A stretch of 64,000 bases of DNA from Ancylomarina sp. 16SWW S1-10-2 (GTDB taxonomy: Bacteria > Bacteroidota > Bacteroidia > Bacteroidales > Marinifilaceae), in assembly GCF_009669305.1 (NCBI RefSeq), contig NZ_SADB01000008.1, forward strand, positions 171,033 to 235,032. The letters run 5' to 3'. Of this stretch, positions 1 through 8,300 are shown one piece after another (position 1 is the first letter of the stretch; the number at the start of each line of letters is the position of its first letter). Made by a program: the position numbers and the translations under genes. The notes under the pieces were generated by a model. The model was not told the origin of the DNA, made no database searches, and was given only the letters and a program-made list of their open reading frames with translations.

Positions 1-438
1 CATAATATCGTTGGTAAGCTGTGACATGTGACGCATAAGCTTAAGAGCAAATTCGCCATTCTCTTTAATTAGACTCAAAAATAGATCCATATCAATCATT
101 CGTATCGTGGTATCTTCCAGAGCAATTGCTGAAAAGTCGTGGTTTTTGCAAGCAAAACTGCATATGATGCCTACAAAGGAATCGTTGGTTAACAGTTTTA
201 AGGTTGAAAGTTTTGAATCATTTGTTACATCAAGTTTTACTAAGCCATTTTCAATGTATAGGATGTGTGAAGCAACAAAACCTTGCTTAATAATCGTTTC
301 ACCTTTGGCAAATTGAAGTGTCGTGGTGGATTTTTCCACTAGTGTTTTTTGGTTTGGTGTTAATGAATCAAAACAATCGCTGGCACTAATTGAATGATTG
401 TTAACGCTATATCTTATAAATTGATGATCTATGTTCAT
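1..438 (-). CDS. Crp/Fnr family regulator, N-terminal part (runs off the left edge)
   Basis: Reading the minus strand from an ATG at 438 gives 146 codons without a stop up to the window edge. The translation (MNIDHQFIRYSVNNHS...) has the pattern of a cyclic-nucleotide-binding beta-barrel: a FAKGETIIKQG segment, then ILYIENGLVKL, then a hydrophobic strand and a long helix (FALKLMRHMSQL) that would be the dimerisation helix. The C-terminal HTH lies outside the window. It is divergent from the OsmC gene with 143 bp between starts, so it may control that gene; this is inference. The fold assignment is fairly safe, the ligand unknown. Confidence 0.8.
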   Translation of the reverse strand, partial: MNIDHQFIRYSVNNHSISASDCFDSLTPNQKTLVEKSTTTLQFAKGETIIKQGFVASHILYIENGLVKLDVTNDSKLSTLKLLTNDSFVGIICSFACKNHDFSAIALEDTTIRMIDMDLFLSLIKENGEFALKLMRHMSQLTNDIM

Positions 439-581
439 TTCTCAGTTTAAAACAGGTTCCTTATTGGGTGATGTATTCCACCAAATATAGTGAATCTATG
501 CTTTAATAGATGTTTTTATTGTTGATAAATATGCCACATTTTTACTTTGAAATCAGTAATAAACAATAAAACGAAATCAAT

Positions 582-1046
582 ATGTCAGATTTGAAATTTA
601 GAGTAAAAGCTTATAGCGAGAACCCTACAAAAACGATTGTAAAAGCAAGAGGTTTTGAAATCATTATTGATGAACCAGCTGATTTAGGTGGGACAGATGA
701 GGGTGCAAATCCGGTAGAATACATTCTTGCAGCATTTTGTGGATGTATTAATGTTATGGCTCATGTAATTGCCAAAGAGATGAACATTGAACTTCGTTCT
801 CTTAAGATTAAAATGGTTGGAGAGCTCAATCCTAATCGCTTATTCGGCACTTCATTTGATGATAGAGCTGGTTATAAAGGTATTGATGTGTCCATTGAAC
901 CTGAATGTGATGCTACACCTGAGATGTTAGCTAAATGGATGGAGGCAATCGAAGATAGATGTCCTGTTTCAGATAATTTAAGGCATATCACTCCAGTGAA
1001 TTTAAAACTAAAGAAGAAAAGAGTTAAAGAAGGCGCTTTAGCTTAG
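582..1046 (+). CDS. OsmC family peroxiredoxin-like protein
   Basis: A 154-residue protein with the OsmC/Ohr architecture: an N-terminal beta-rich part, the segment GANPVEYILAAFCGC carrying the first conserved cysteine region (Cys53, Cys55) on the central helix, and a second cysteine in RCPVSDNL (Cys127). OsmC proteins are cytosolic thiol peroxidases acting on organic hydroperoxides; the two cysteines fit that chemistry. The length is normal for the family. It is monocistronic, ends in a hairpin terminator, and is divergent from a Crp/Fnr-type regulator. The physiological substrate cannot be read from the sequence. Confidence 0.9.
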   Translation: MSDLKFRVKAYSENPTKTIVKARGFEIIIDEPADLGGTDEGANPVEYILAAFCGCINVMAHVIAKEMNIELRSLKIKMVGELNPNRLFGTSFDDRAGYKGIDVSIEPECDATPEMLAKWMEAIEDRCPVSDNLRHITPVNLKLKKKRVKEGALA

Positions 1047-1071
1047 TCTATTTTAAAAATGGTCAAAAGAA

Positions 1072-1104
1072 TAGCTGTCACTCCCCGAGTGTCAGCTTTT
1101 TTTG
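1072..1104 (+). terminator. Rho-independent terminator of the OsmC gene
   Basis: AGCTGTCACTC and GAGTGTCAGCT form an 11-bp stem with one mismatch around a short loop, followed directly by seven T residues. It lies 26 bp after the OsmC stop codon. Confidence 0.85.
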
Positions 1105-1162
1105 TCTATCGATATGTCTATCAAAATACGTAGACTAAAGTGAATCTTAGAAATAAATAGAG

Positions 1163-1170
1163 TAGTTTTG
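1163..1170 (+). promoter_or_regulatory. Possible Bacteroidota -7 element upstream of the methyltransferase
   Basis: TAGTTTTG matches the Bacteroidota consensus TAnnTTTG exactly and lies about 74 bp before the next gene. No clear -33 TTG element is seen, so this is tentative. Confidence 0.3.
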
Positions 1171-1243
1171 TGAAAAATAGAAAAAGATATCTAGCTCTAA
1201 ATTGTAGCATTTGTCTTTTTGAATTATCCCACTAGAACTATAA

Positions 1244-2359
1244 ATGACTCAAAAAATAATGTTGAAGAACCAATCAAATTTTGAATTGAACGTATCTGAT
1301 AATGCCATTCAGATTAACAGACCAGAACCGATTATGGATGTTGATGTATTGGCATATAAAAAGCGCATGGATCCTATGGATGCAGTTGATGCTTTGGTTG
1401 AGGGTGACCATGTTTTGATTGTTGATTATTTCAGTAGTGGTTTAACCGTTCTTAATGCCCTTAAAACTTATTTAAAAAATAAATATTCCGATCAATCTTT
1501 CAAAGGTCAACGAGAATTCCGCTCTAAATACCGTGAACTGTCTCATCGTTTGGTTTTATTGGTTAGCCATAATAAGTTAACTGTACGAAAATCACCAGAA
1601 ATTGGTTGGCTTAAAAGTCTTTATCCAAATATGGATGAATTCTTATTGCCTTTTCCACAAGTTCAAGGTTTGAATAGTTCTTGGCAATGGCACGAGAAAG
1701 GGATATTTATTCCTGTTTTAGGTCGTAAGATTCGTCCATTTTATGGTACCTATTTCCCAACACGATTCGAGCATCTTATTCTTTTCGATAATTGGTTGAA
1801 ACGATACGAAGGTGAAAAGAAATCGGCTATTGACGTTGGAATAGGAAGTGGTGTATTGACAATGCAAATGTTGAAACACGGTTTTAAAAAAGTGTGTGGA
1901 ACGGATTCAAATCCCAATGCAATTGTAGGGATTAATGAGGAGCTTAAAAGAACGAGACTCGATTCGAAAGTAGAATTGATGCATGGTGACTTATTTGCCG
2001 ATTGTTCAGAAGAAACTGAATTGATCGTTTTTAACCCACCTTGGTTGCCAGCTTCTCATAATTTAGAAGGCATAGATCAGGCTATTTATTACGATGAGGA
2101 CTTATTCCCACGTTTCTTTGCCGAATCATTTAAGCACCTTAAATCTGGTGGACGAATTGCCTTATTATTCTCCAATTTGGGCGAAATTACGGGAGAGGGT
2201 GAAGATCATCCAATCAAAAAAGAATTAGCAGAAGGTGGTCGTTTTAAAGAGGAGCTATTTATATACAAGACAGTAAAAGCAGCTTCGACTAAAACACAAA
2301 GAAACCAAAAGTGGCGTAGTCAGGAAAAGGTAGAATTGTGGATTCTAAACAAAATTTAA
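1244..2359 (+). CDS. Class I SAM-dependent methyltransferase (NPPW type)
   Basis: A 371-residue protein. The C-terminal half is a Rossmann methyltransferase: SAM-binding motif I is DVGIGSGVL (from Asp197), the acidic motif II region follows as GTDSNPNA, and the catalytic NPPW motif starts at Asn264. NPPW/NPPY motifs are typical of enzymes that methylate an amide or exocyclic amine (HemK/PrmC, RNA or DNA N6-adenine types). The N-terminal 190 residues have no family I recognise and probably bind the substrate. The gene stands alone between two single genes, so context does not help. The fold is certain, the substrate unknown. Confidence 0.85.
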   Translation: MTQKIMLKNQSNFELNVSDNAIQINRPEPIMDVDVLAYKKRMDPMDAVDALVEGDHVLIVDYFSSGLTVLNALKTYLKNKYSDQSFKGQREFRSKYRELSHRLVLLVSHNKLTVRKSPEIGWLKSLYPNMDEFLLPFPQVQGLNSSWQWHEKGIFIPVLGRKIRPFYGTYFPTRFEHLILFDNWLKRYEGEKKSAIDVGIGSGVLTMQMLKHGFKKVCGTDSNPNAIVGINEELKRTRLDSKVELMHGDLFADCSEETELIVFNPPWLPASHNLEGIDQAIYYDEDLFPRFFAESFKHLKSGGRIALLFSNLGEITGEGEDHPIKKELAEGGRFKEELFIYKTVKAASTKTQRNQKWRSQEKVELWILNKI

Positions 2360-2545
2360 TCCTACTATCATCTTTTTATTGTAAGCTCGAAATGTAGCGC
2401 TCCTGCAGATATGCCATCTGTAGGTTGCGATCTTGAAAATTTTCGGGAAGGAATTTGTGAGCTCCTTGGTGTTGAGAGTAATATGGAATTGGCAGGAGAC
2501 AAGCATCATCATACACGGAAATTGATGAGGGTGGGGTGGTGAATA

Positions 2546-2553
2546 TATCTTTG
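2546..2553 (+). promoter_or_regulatory. Bacteroidota -7 element of the glycoside hydrolase gene
   Basis: TATCTTTG matches TAnnTTTG, 50 bp upstream of the ATG at 2603. Further upstream (about 2402-2422) an 8-bp hairpin CTGCAGAT/ATCTGTAG could end the preceding transcript but lacks a T tract. Confidence 0.45.
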
Positions 2554-2602
2554 GAATTGTAGATTAAGTAGAAAAGTATAAATAAAAAAAACATCTGTTA
2601 AG

Positions 2603-5176
2603 ATGAAAAAACTAAAGAATCTGAAAATTTGTTTTGTAATTGCCTTGATGATATCTGCAATGGTATCGAAAGTTCAAGCTCAAGTTAATATTCCCGAAGG
2701 ACCAGCTGTGGAGCAAAACACCAGTCTAAATCAAGCAACGACTTATGTGGATGCCAAAGGCATGATGCGTTATACCAAAACGAATGAGGAAATTTGTGCC
2801 TTTGCAATCAATTATGCCGTTCCTTTTTCCTATTGGGATTGGCGTGCTCCCATTGGTGCTGATTACGAAAAAGCCATTGACGAAGATGTGTACCATATTG
2901 CACGCTTAGGCGTAGATGCTTATCGCATTCACATTTGGAACAAGGATATTAGTGATGATGCCGGAAATTTAGTTTACAATAAACATTTTCGCCTCTTCGA
3001 TTATTTATTGTTTAAACTTAAGGAACGAAACATTAAAATTTTTATCACGCCCATGTATTCGGCCAATGTAACGGATACAACTCAATGGGCTGCTCAGCAA
3101 AATTATTTATCTCAACTTGTGTCGCATGTGAATCCATATACGGGGCTTGCCTATAAAGATGATTCTGATATTATAGCCATGGCGATTGCGAATGAACCTC
3201 GTCATTGGAAAGCGCCCGAATTGGTTACTCCATATATAAATACCATGGTGAAAGCGATGCGAGAAGGCGGTTTTAAGAACCCCATTTTTTATAATATGAC
3301 GACTACCTCTAGTTGTATAGATGCTGTTTTGGCTTCCAATATTCAGGGCGGAACATTTCAATGGTATCCTTCAGGATTAACAGCAAATCACAATCAAAAA
3401 GGCAATTTTTTACCCAATGTTGATAAATATTACATTCCTTTTAAGGATAAATTAAAGGCATCTAAAAAGGCTAAGTTTGTGTATGAGTTTAGTCCAGCCG
3501 ATATTGGTGCTTCATCGCATATTTACCCTGCCATGGCTCGAAGCTTTCGCGAAGCAGGTTTTCAGTTTGCAGCCTATTTTGCCTACGACCCAATGCATGC
3601 TGCTTATTGCAATGTGACTTATCGTACGCATTTTATGAACTTGGCATATACACCCAAAAAAGCCATTGGCTTATTGATTGCTTCCGAAGCTTTTCATGCA
3701 ATCCCTTTGGGGAAAAGTTACGGTCGTTATCCTAAAAATAACAATTTTGAATCCTTTCATCTGTCTTATAAAAATGATTTGGCAGAGATGCTTACGGATA
3801 AGAAATTTTTGTATTCGAATACGACATTGAGCGTGCCTCCCAAGGCAGAAGATTTAATGGAAGTAGCAGGAACAGGAAATTCTCCTATTGTGAAATACAG
3901 CGGAACAGGAGCCTATTTTCTTGATAAATTAGAAGATGGCGTATGGCGTTTAGAGCTAATGCCCGATGCTTTTTGGGTGGCCGATCCATTTTTTGTTCCC
4001 TACATAAAACGAGAAGTGGCTGTATGTGTCAATCGGGTGCAAAAAATGAGTTTACAATTGCCTAATCTTGGCGATGCTTTTAAAATTCAGGCCGTGAATA
4101 AGGATAATACTTATGAAACCACTGCGACACAGGGAGCATTTAATATTGAGCCTGGGGCTTATGTTTTGAGCCGAAAAGGCATTGTGTCGAAGTGGAAAAG
4201 TACTGATACATTTAAACATTTTAAAGTAGGCGAATACCATGCTCCAACTCGAAAATTGGAAAAAACATATGCCTTGCACACAGCACCAAGAGAGGTTTGT
4301 GTTGGTAAAGCTCTAAAATTATCGGTTCAAGTGATTTCTCCTAAAATGCCCGAAAAGGTAGAACTTGTTCTTATGGGCGTAGGTAATGGTAAAGCCATTG
4401 CAATGAAAGCCGTGGATTCTTATACCTACGAAGTTGAAGTTCCTGACGCGTATTTGGCAAAAAAAGGACTCTTGCGTTATTACATTAGTGTTAAAAATGG
4501 GGATGCGTATTTAATTTATCCTGCAGGGAAAAAGGATGAGAGTTTGGTGAAAAGACGATTTTACGCTGATGACCGCTTTTTAGACGACACGGCACCTTAT
4601 ACGATTCGTCTTGTGTCATCTGATGCTTCCATTTGTATTTTTAATGCAGATGAAGATTGGCGTCTATTGACCAAGGCCGATCGAAAAAATAAAATTGATT
4701 TGGTACCTTCATCAACTCCTGGGAAATCGGAAATTCTGTTTCAAGTAAATAACCTGAATAAGGAACCTCACGATTACAGCATGCGTAGCTATTGCAGGGA
4801 ACGAATAGAAGAGAGATTGACCGATTTGGGAACAAAAAAAGCCTTAGTTGTGCATGGGCATTCTTTAAATAATAAGTCGTGCAACATTCAATTGACTTTG
4901 CTTACCAGAGATGGTACTGCCTTTGGTGCAAGTCTTACATTAGATAAAACAAGCGGTAATTATGAATTGCCATTTTCAAAATTGAAGCAAGTTAAATCGG
5001 TTCTTTTGCCACGACCTTATCCCAAGTTTCATGCCTATTGGTTCGAACCTTTGGGTAAAAGTAAGTTTGATATTCGAGAAGTGGAAAGTATTCAAATCTC
5101 AATTGGACCTGGAATTCCAGAGCCGGAATATGGCGATAAACAGGGTGTTGCCATCGGTTGGATCGAATTGCAATAA
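2603..5176 (+). CDS. Secreted clan GH-A (GH5-like) glycoside hydrolase
   Basis: An 857-residue protein with a signal peptide (KICFVIALMISAMVSKVQAQ). Residues about 45-360 look like a (beta/alpha)8 clan-A glycosidase. The acid/base is expected at Glu198 in ANEPRHW (the Asn-Glu-Pro signature) and the nucleophile at Glu295 in FVYEFSPAD. The approximately 500 C-terminal residues are beta-rich and probably form accessory or carbohydrate-binding domains; I do not recognise them. It has its own promoter and no neighbouring sus genes, so it lies outside any locus seen here. The substrate cannot be assigned; cellulase-family fold is as far as the sequence goes. It lacks a lipobox, so it should be periplasmic or exported. 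Confidence 0.8.
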   Translation: MKKLKNLKICFVIALMISAMVSKVQAQVNIPEGPAVEQNTSLNQATTYVDAKGMMRYTKTNEEICAFAINYAVPFSYWDWRAPIGADYEKAIDEDVYHIARLGVDAYRIHIWNKDISDDAGNLVYNKHFRLFDYLLFKLKERNIKIFITPMYSANVTDTTQWAAQQNYLSQLVSHVNPYTGLAYKDDSDIIAMAIANEPRHWKAPELVTPYINTMVKAMREGGFKNPIFYNMTTTSSCIDAVLASNIQGGTFQWYPSGLTANHNQKGNFLPNVDKYYIPFKDKLKASKKAKFVYEFSPADIGASSHIYPAMARSFREAGFQFAAYFAYDPMHAAYCNVTYRTHFMNLAYTPKKAIGLLIASEAFHAIPLGKSYGRYPKNNNFESFHLSYKNDLAEMLTDKKFLYSNTTLSVPPKAEDLMEVAGTGNSPIVKYSGTGAYFLDKLEDGVWRLELMPDAFWVADPFFVPYIKREVAVCVNRVQKMSLQLPNLGDAFKIQAVNKDNTYETTATQGAFNIEPGAYVLSRKGIVSKWKSTDTFKHFKVGEYHAPTRKLEKTYALHTAPREVCVGKALKLSVQVISPKMPEKVELVLMGVGNGKAIAMKAVDSYTYEVEVPDAYLAKKGLLRYYISVKNGDAYLIYPAGKKDESLVKRRFYADDRFLDDTAPYTIRLVSSDASICIFNADEDWRLLTKADRKNKIDLVPSSTPGKSEILFQVNNLNKEPHDYSMRSYCRERIEERLTDLGTKKALVVHGHSLNNKSCNIQLTLLTRDGTAFGASLTLDKTSGNYELPFSKLKQVKSVLLPRPYPKFHAYWFEPLGKSKFDIREVESIQISIGPGIPEPEYGDKQGVAIGWIELQ

Positions 5177-5200
5177 GCTAAACTGACTCTTTGAATTTTT

Positions 5201-5346
5201 ATTTTATTAAAATTCTCCTCCTCGTATTTGAGGAGGAGTACCCGAAGAATGAGGAGGAGGTGATTTTAAATTCTTCTTTTTTTCATTAAAATTTCTCCCG
5301 GTTCCTGAGCCTGTCGAAGAATGAGGAGGAGGTGGTTTAAATTCTG
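5201..5346. repeat. Two tandem copies of an intergenic repeat unit
   Basis: Two units of roughly 70 bp lie head to tail (about 5201-5272 and 5280-5346). Both run from TTATTAAAAT or TCATTAAAAT through a CTCC-rich stretch to CGAAGAATGAGGAGGAGGTG and TTTAAATTCT. The first unit holds the inverted repeat TCCTCCTC/GAGGAGGA; the second holds GGTTCCTGAGCCTGTCGAAG instead. A third, partial start (TTTTATTAAATTTCTCC) is at about 5466. These look like non-coding dispersed repeats. Confidence 0.6.
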
Positions 5347-6455
5347 CTAGCAGCTCATAAGTTGTCGCATTGAGAGTAGTCTTGTTTCGAGTTTGTCTTA
5401 TCAATTCTCCCTTTCAGGGAGATGCCGCAGGCAGAGGGTGTTCTCCTGTTCTGAATCAGTTTTTGTTTTATTAAATTTCTCCTTCCGATTCCCTAGTTTT
5501 GCATTAATCTTGTCGAAATGTGTTCAATGAGCGTAGTCGAAATGTAGTTGAAGGTTAAGTCTCTTCTTCGAAATCTCAGTAAACACTTACCCTTATTCTT
5601 CTACTCATTTCCCCTGTCTGAAAAAGTGGTTTCCTTGCTTGGTTTTAAAAGAGCCTGCTAAATTTAAAGTATCTCCTGCCTCATATTAACACCTTCTTGC
5701 TTATTTTTTATTCATCCTGCTCGTAAAATTGGTCTCCCTGCCCCGCAGGAAGCCACAAAACACGCTCAAAATATTTTGATAAGATATAATTAAGATTGTG
5801 AAATTTTTCTTTGCTTATCGGAATCAGGATAAGGGGTATGAGCTATTTCATCAAATTCATACCGTAATTGACGGATTTCCATTAAAATGGTAGTATATTT
5901 TCTTTAAGTCATTATTCCATTTTTTAATGAGCTTTTATTTTTATACTCGATTAAAGTGCTAGCGAATGGTTTTCTTTTTTTTGTTGTGCTTTTCGGAATA
6001 AATCACTTACTCCTTTTTTACTTGTACATAAGCAGAATATTGATATTCAGAATAGGTTTATTCGAATTGAGTCTCAACTTGGCACAAATTCAGTAAGCTC
6101 ATAATCAGCAAATTGTTTTGTTTGAAAGGGTCCTGTTCTTAAAGCTGATTCAACGCCTTTACATGGCACCTACCTTCCCAAGGTATAAAACGACCTCATG
6201 CATAGTGTTGCTTTAAATAACTGATATTCGCATAAAATGACATCTACTTATCAGTAAGAATAATGTTAAGGAACATAAGCTAATGAGTGTGAAATATTGT
6301 GAGCGTGTTGTTGCTTTTACATAACTTTAAGAGTGAATTGTTAGTTGATGGCTAATAAACGATGATTTTACATCAATTAAGGTGTAATAAAAATATAGAA
6401 AATTATAAGAGGCGATTTGTGCTGAAGATTTTATTAACGAAAAAAATTTATAGCA
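5347..6455. other. Long gene-free stretch with repeat fragments
   Basis: No credible ORF was found. It carries a small palindrome CTCCCTTTCAGGGAG near 5407, a TCGAAATG...GTCGAAATG pair near 5515-5543, and otherwise AT-rich DNA. The promoter of the gene at 6456 must lie near its right end but no good TAnnTTTG match is seen. Confidence 0.5.
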
Positions 6456-7202
6456 ATGTCAGATCAACAAGACCTAATAGACCGCTTAGACGAGATCAAA
6501 GCTGTTCTAATAGAAGATATGAAACAATGCGATATACCATTCGGTATTTATTTGCATGAATGTGAAAACTTACATACCCGAGTAAGTGTCGATTTACCTC
6601 AATTGACAGCGGTAGGTATGGATCCTATTTTACTTCCCAATCTCCTAGCTTATACCGGCGCAGCGAGAACGGCTCAAAGTAATTGGGAAGAGTTGAACAC
6701 TGTACGAGATGAGGCTAAGGAAGCTTGGAAGGCTGCATGGCCTGCTTTTATAGAATTCCGCGACGATTTAATCGATAATATGGATTTTGCGTATCGCAAC
6801 GACGAAGCCCTATTGAAAAAATTGGCTGTCATTAAAGAAGGTGATTCTCATGCCGATGCTGTTCAGGATATGGCGAACCTTTCGGTATTAGGAAAAGCGA
6901 ATTTAGAGCCACTTGTGGCAATCAATTTCGATGTAACCTTAGTTGATAAGGCAGCCGAAGAAGCCGACAAAATGGGCGGTTTGCTTGGTGCCGTTAACGG
7001 TCATATGTATGTCGACGATGAAATTAAAGTAATTCGCGACAAGTCGTATACCTTATTAAAAGGGGTTGTGGATGAAATTCGTAAGTATGGACGTTTTGTT
7101 TTCCGTAAAAATCCCGATCATGCCAAATCTTATTCGAGCAAATACAATAGGGATAAGAGTAGTGCTTACAGAAGAAAGCAAGCTGAAGAAGGTCAGGAAT
7201 AG
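6456..7202 (+). CDS. Conserved-looking 248-residue protein of unknown function, next to the 21-bp array
   Basis: The protein is almost entirely predicted helical, soluble and acidic in its first two thirds, with a strongly basic, lysine/arginine/serine-rich tail (KNPDHAKSYSSKYNRDKSSAYRRKQ) that could bind nucleic acid. There is no signal peptide, no transmembrane segment and no enzymatic motif I recognise. The start ATGTCAGATCAACAAG is preceded by an AT-rich leader. A terminator follows the stop by 20 bp and the 21-bp phased repeat array begins within 3 bp of that terminator, so gene and array sit as one unit. Codon use looks like the rest of the window. Function unknown; a partnership with the array is inference from position. 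Confidence 0.75.
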   Translation: MSDQQDLIDRLDEIKAVLIEDMKQCDIPFGIYLHECENLHTRVSVDLPQLTAVGMDPILLPNLLAYTGAARTAQSNWEELNTVRDEAKEAWKAAWPAFIEFRDDLIDNMDFAYRNDEALLKKLAVIKEGDSHADAVQDMANLSVLGKANLEPLVAINFDVTLVDKAAEEADKMGGLLGAVNGHMYVDDEIKVIRDKSYTLLKGVVDEIRKYGRFVFRKNPDHAKSYSSKYNRDKSSAYRRKQAEEGQE

Positions 7203-7221
7203 TAACTGATAATATAAACAA

Positions 7222-7252
7222 GAAAAGAGAAGCTCATCACCTCTCTTTTTTT
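7222..7252 (+). terminator. Terminator of the 248-residue gene
   Basis: AAAAGAGA and TCTCTTTTT form an 8-bp stem around an 11-nt loop with a run of seven T residues on the 3' side. Confidence 0.75.
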
Positions 7253-7254
7253 AT

Positions 7255-7590
7255 GCTCCGCACTCTGGTTTAATTATTCCGTGCGATGTTTCAACAACAC
7301 AGTTGGTCGTTTGACTTGCTCCGATAAGAGGTTTCCGCCCTAAGTTTGTTATGGCAGCTGTTAAGTTCGCGACTTGGGCTATTCCGTTCGCCATTTTACC
7401 TGCTCCGATCGCGAACGGAAGGCTCACTCCACCGAACGGAGCACTCACCTGTGCGAACGGAAGCCCACAATTACCGAACGGAAGGGGCCCGACGCGCACG
7501 GAAGCCTTCCCATACCGACCGGAAGGGCTCGCCTGGCGAACTGGAGGGTCAATTTGTGAACGGGAAGGGTACCGATGCGTACGGATCAAT
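7255..7590. repeat. Array of sixteen degenerate 21-bp units in exact register
   Basis: Starting at 7255 the sequence divides into sixteen consecutive 21-bp units with no register slip. Units 8-16 (7402-7590) share the core CGAACGGAAG at unit positions 11-20, for example at 7412, 7433, 7454 and 7475, decaying to CGCACGGAAG, CGACCGGAAG, CGAACTGGAG and AACGGGAAG. Units 1-8 (7255-7422) instead share a 5' part like GCTCCGAT or ATTCCGTT, which is the core in inverse orientation (CCGTTCG is the complement of CGAACGG). The right half is GC-rich against an AT-rich background. Because 21 is a multiple of three, several frames stay open on both strands and read as heptapeptide repeats: plus-strand ANGRLTP, PNGALTC, ANGSPQL; minus-strand LPFGNCG, LPFAQVS. 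No start with a good ribosome site is evident, so coding is unproven. Confidence 0.8.
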
Positions 7591-8300
7591 AAACTAGGTG
7601 TGTTTTAATTTGTATCAATACTATTTATTTTATTCTGCATTTCGTGAAGTACGAGTTGTCGCTTAAGAATAAATTCTTCTGGAGTATCTGTGGTCATTTT
7701 CTTTTCCCTATTTTAAGGGCACACGGCTTAAATATCAAAACGGACTGCTTATTTTATTTTCCTCAGTCCTAAAACTTGGGGTATTCCCTTTATTCACAAA
7801 TACCCATCTTCCTCTATGACACCTCTTTTAGAATAAGTCCTCAAAACATTTTACAGTATTGATACCTGATGTTTACTCCAAATATGTAAATTTACCAGTC
7901 TTAATAGTAAGATGCTAGCAAAACAGGAAACAGATATGGCTACAAAAGGGGCACAATCTAAGAAGTTATTGGTGAAATTGTAGAATAAAAAAGAATATTA
8001 AGGCTGAGTCCGCTCCGAAAAGTCGGATATTTTTAATTTTCAACTTCTTCACCCCTCTAGGGGGCAGGGGTTTTTGACTTTTCGGAGTAGATACAAGGCT
8101 ACATTGAAAGCAGAAATGTAATAGAATATTTAAGTCGTATAAAGAAAACCTGACATTTAGATGAGGACAGGTTTTAGTGCTTACATATAACAGATTTACA
8201 AAAGCTTGTTAGCATTTATAGTGTTTGTTATATAAATAAATAATTAAGATTTTAATTGGCTTGCGTAAAGCTGTTAAACATACCAATAGAGAGAAATATA
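7591..8300. other. Gene-free stretch between the 21-bp array and hsdM
   Basis: AT-rich DNA without a credible ORF. The only structure seen is the long inverted repeat listed separately at 8013-8087. The promoter of the restriction-modification operon presumably lies in its last 150 bp. Confidence 0.5.
8013..8087. repeat. 12-bp perfect inverted repeat around a G/C hairpin
   Basis: CTCCGAAAAGTC (8013-8024) and GACTTTTCGGAG (8076-8087) are exact complements 51 bp apart. Between them is a nested CCCCTCTAGGGGG / CAGGGG stretch. The arrangement suggests a small palindromic intergenic element rather than a terminator. Confidence 0.55.

Noticed and set aside
2376-2594. 72-codon minus-strand frame before the glycoside hydrolase
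   Set aside because: It overlaps the promoter element at 2546 and a hairpin, and has no recognisable features.
5207-5404. 65-codon minus-strand frame in the repeat cluster
   Set aside because: It is made of the tandem repeat units (PPPPHSS repeated), so it is a by-product of the repeats.
6150-6180. Sigma-54-like TGGCAC near 6163
   Set aside because: The -12 element is poor (TTCCC), no activator palindrome lies upstream, and the next gene starts almost 300 bp away.
7255-7590. CRISPR array
   Set aside because: Units are degenerate, 21 bp long, without identical repeats or unique spacers, and no cas genes are in the window.
7346-7608. Open frames of 61-112 codons on both strands across the 21-bp array, as ordinary genes
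   Set aside because: Frames are open in three plus-strand phases and one minus-strand phase at once, which follows from the GC-rich 21-bp periodicity. The minus frame begins with TTG and no ribosome site is evident. Reported as an array with possible coding, not as a gene.
8256-8300. Longer hsdM start at TTG 8256
   Set aside because: The ATG at 8301 has a better ribosome site and begins the conserved HsdM N-terminus.
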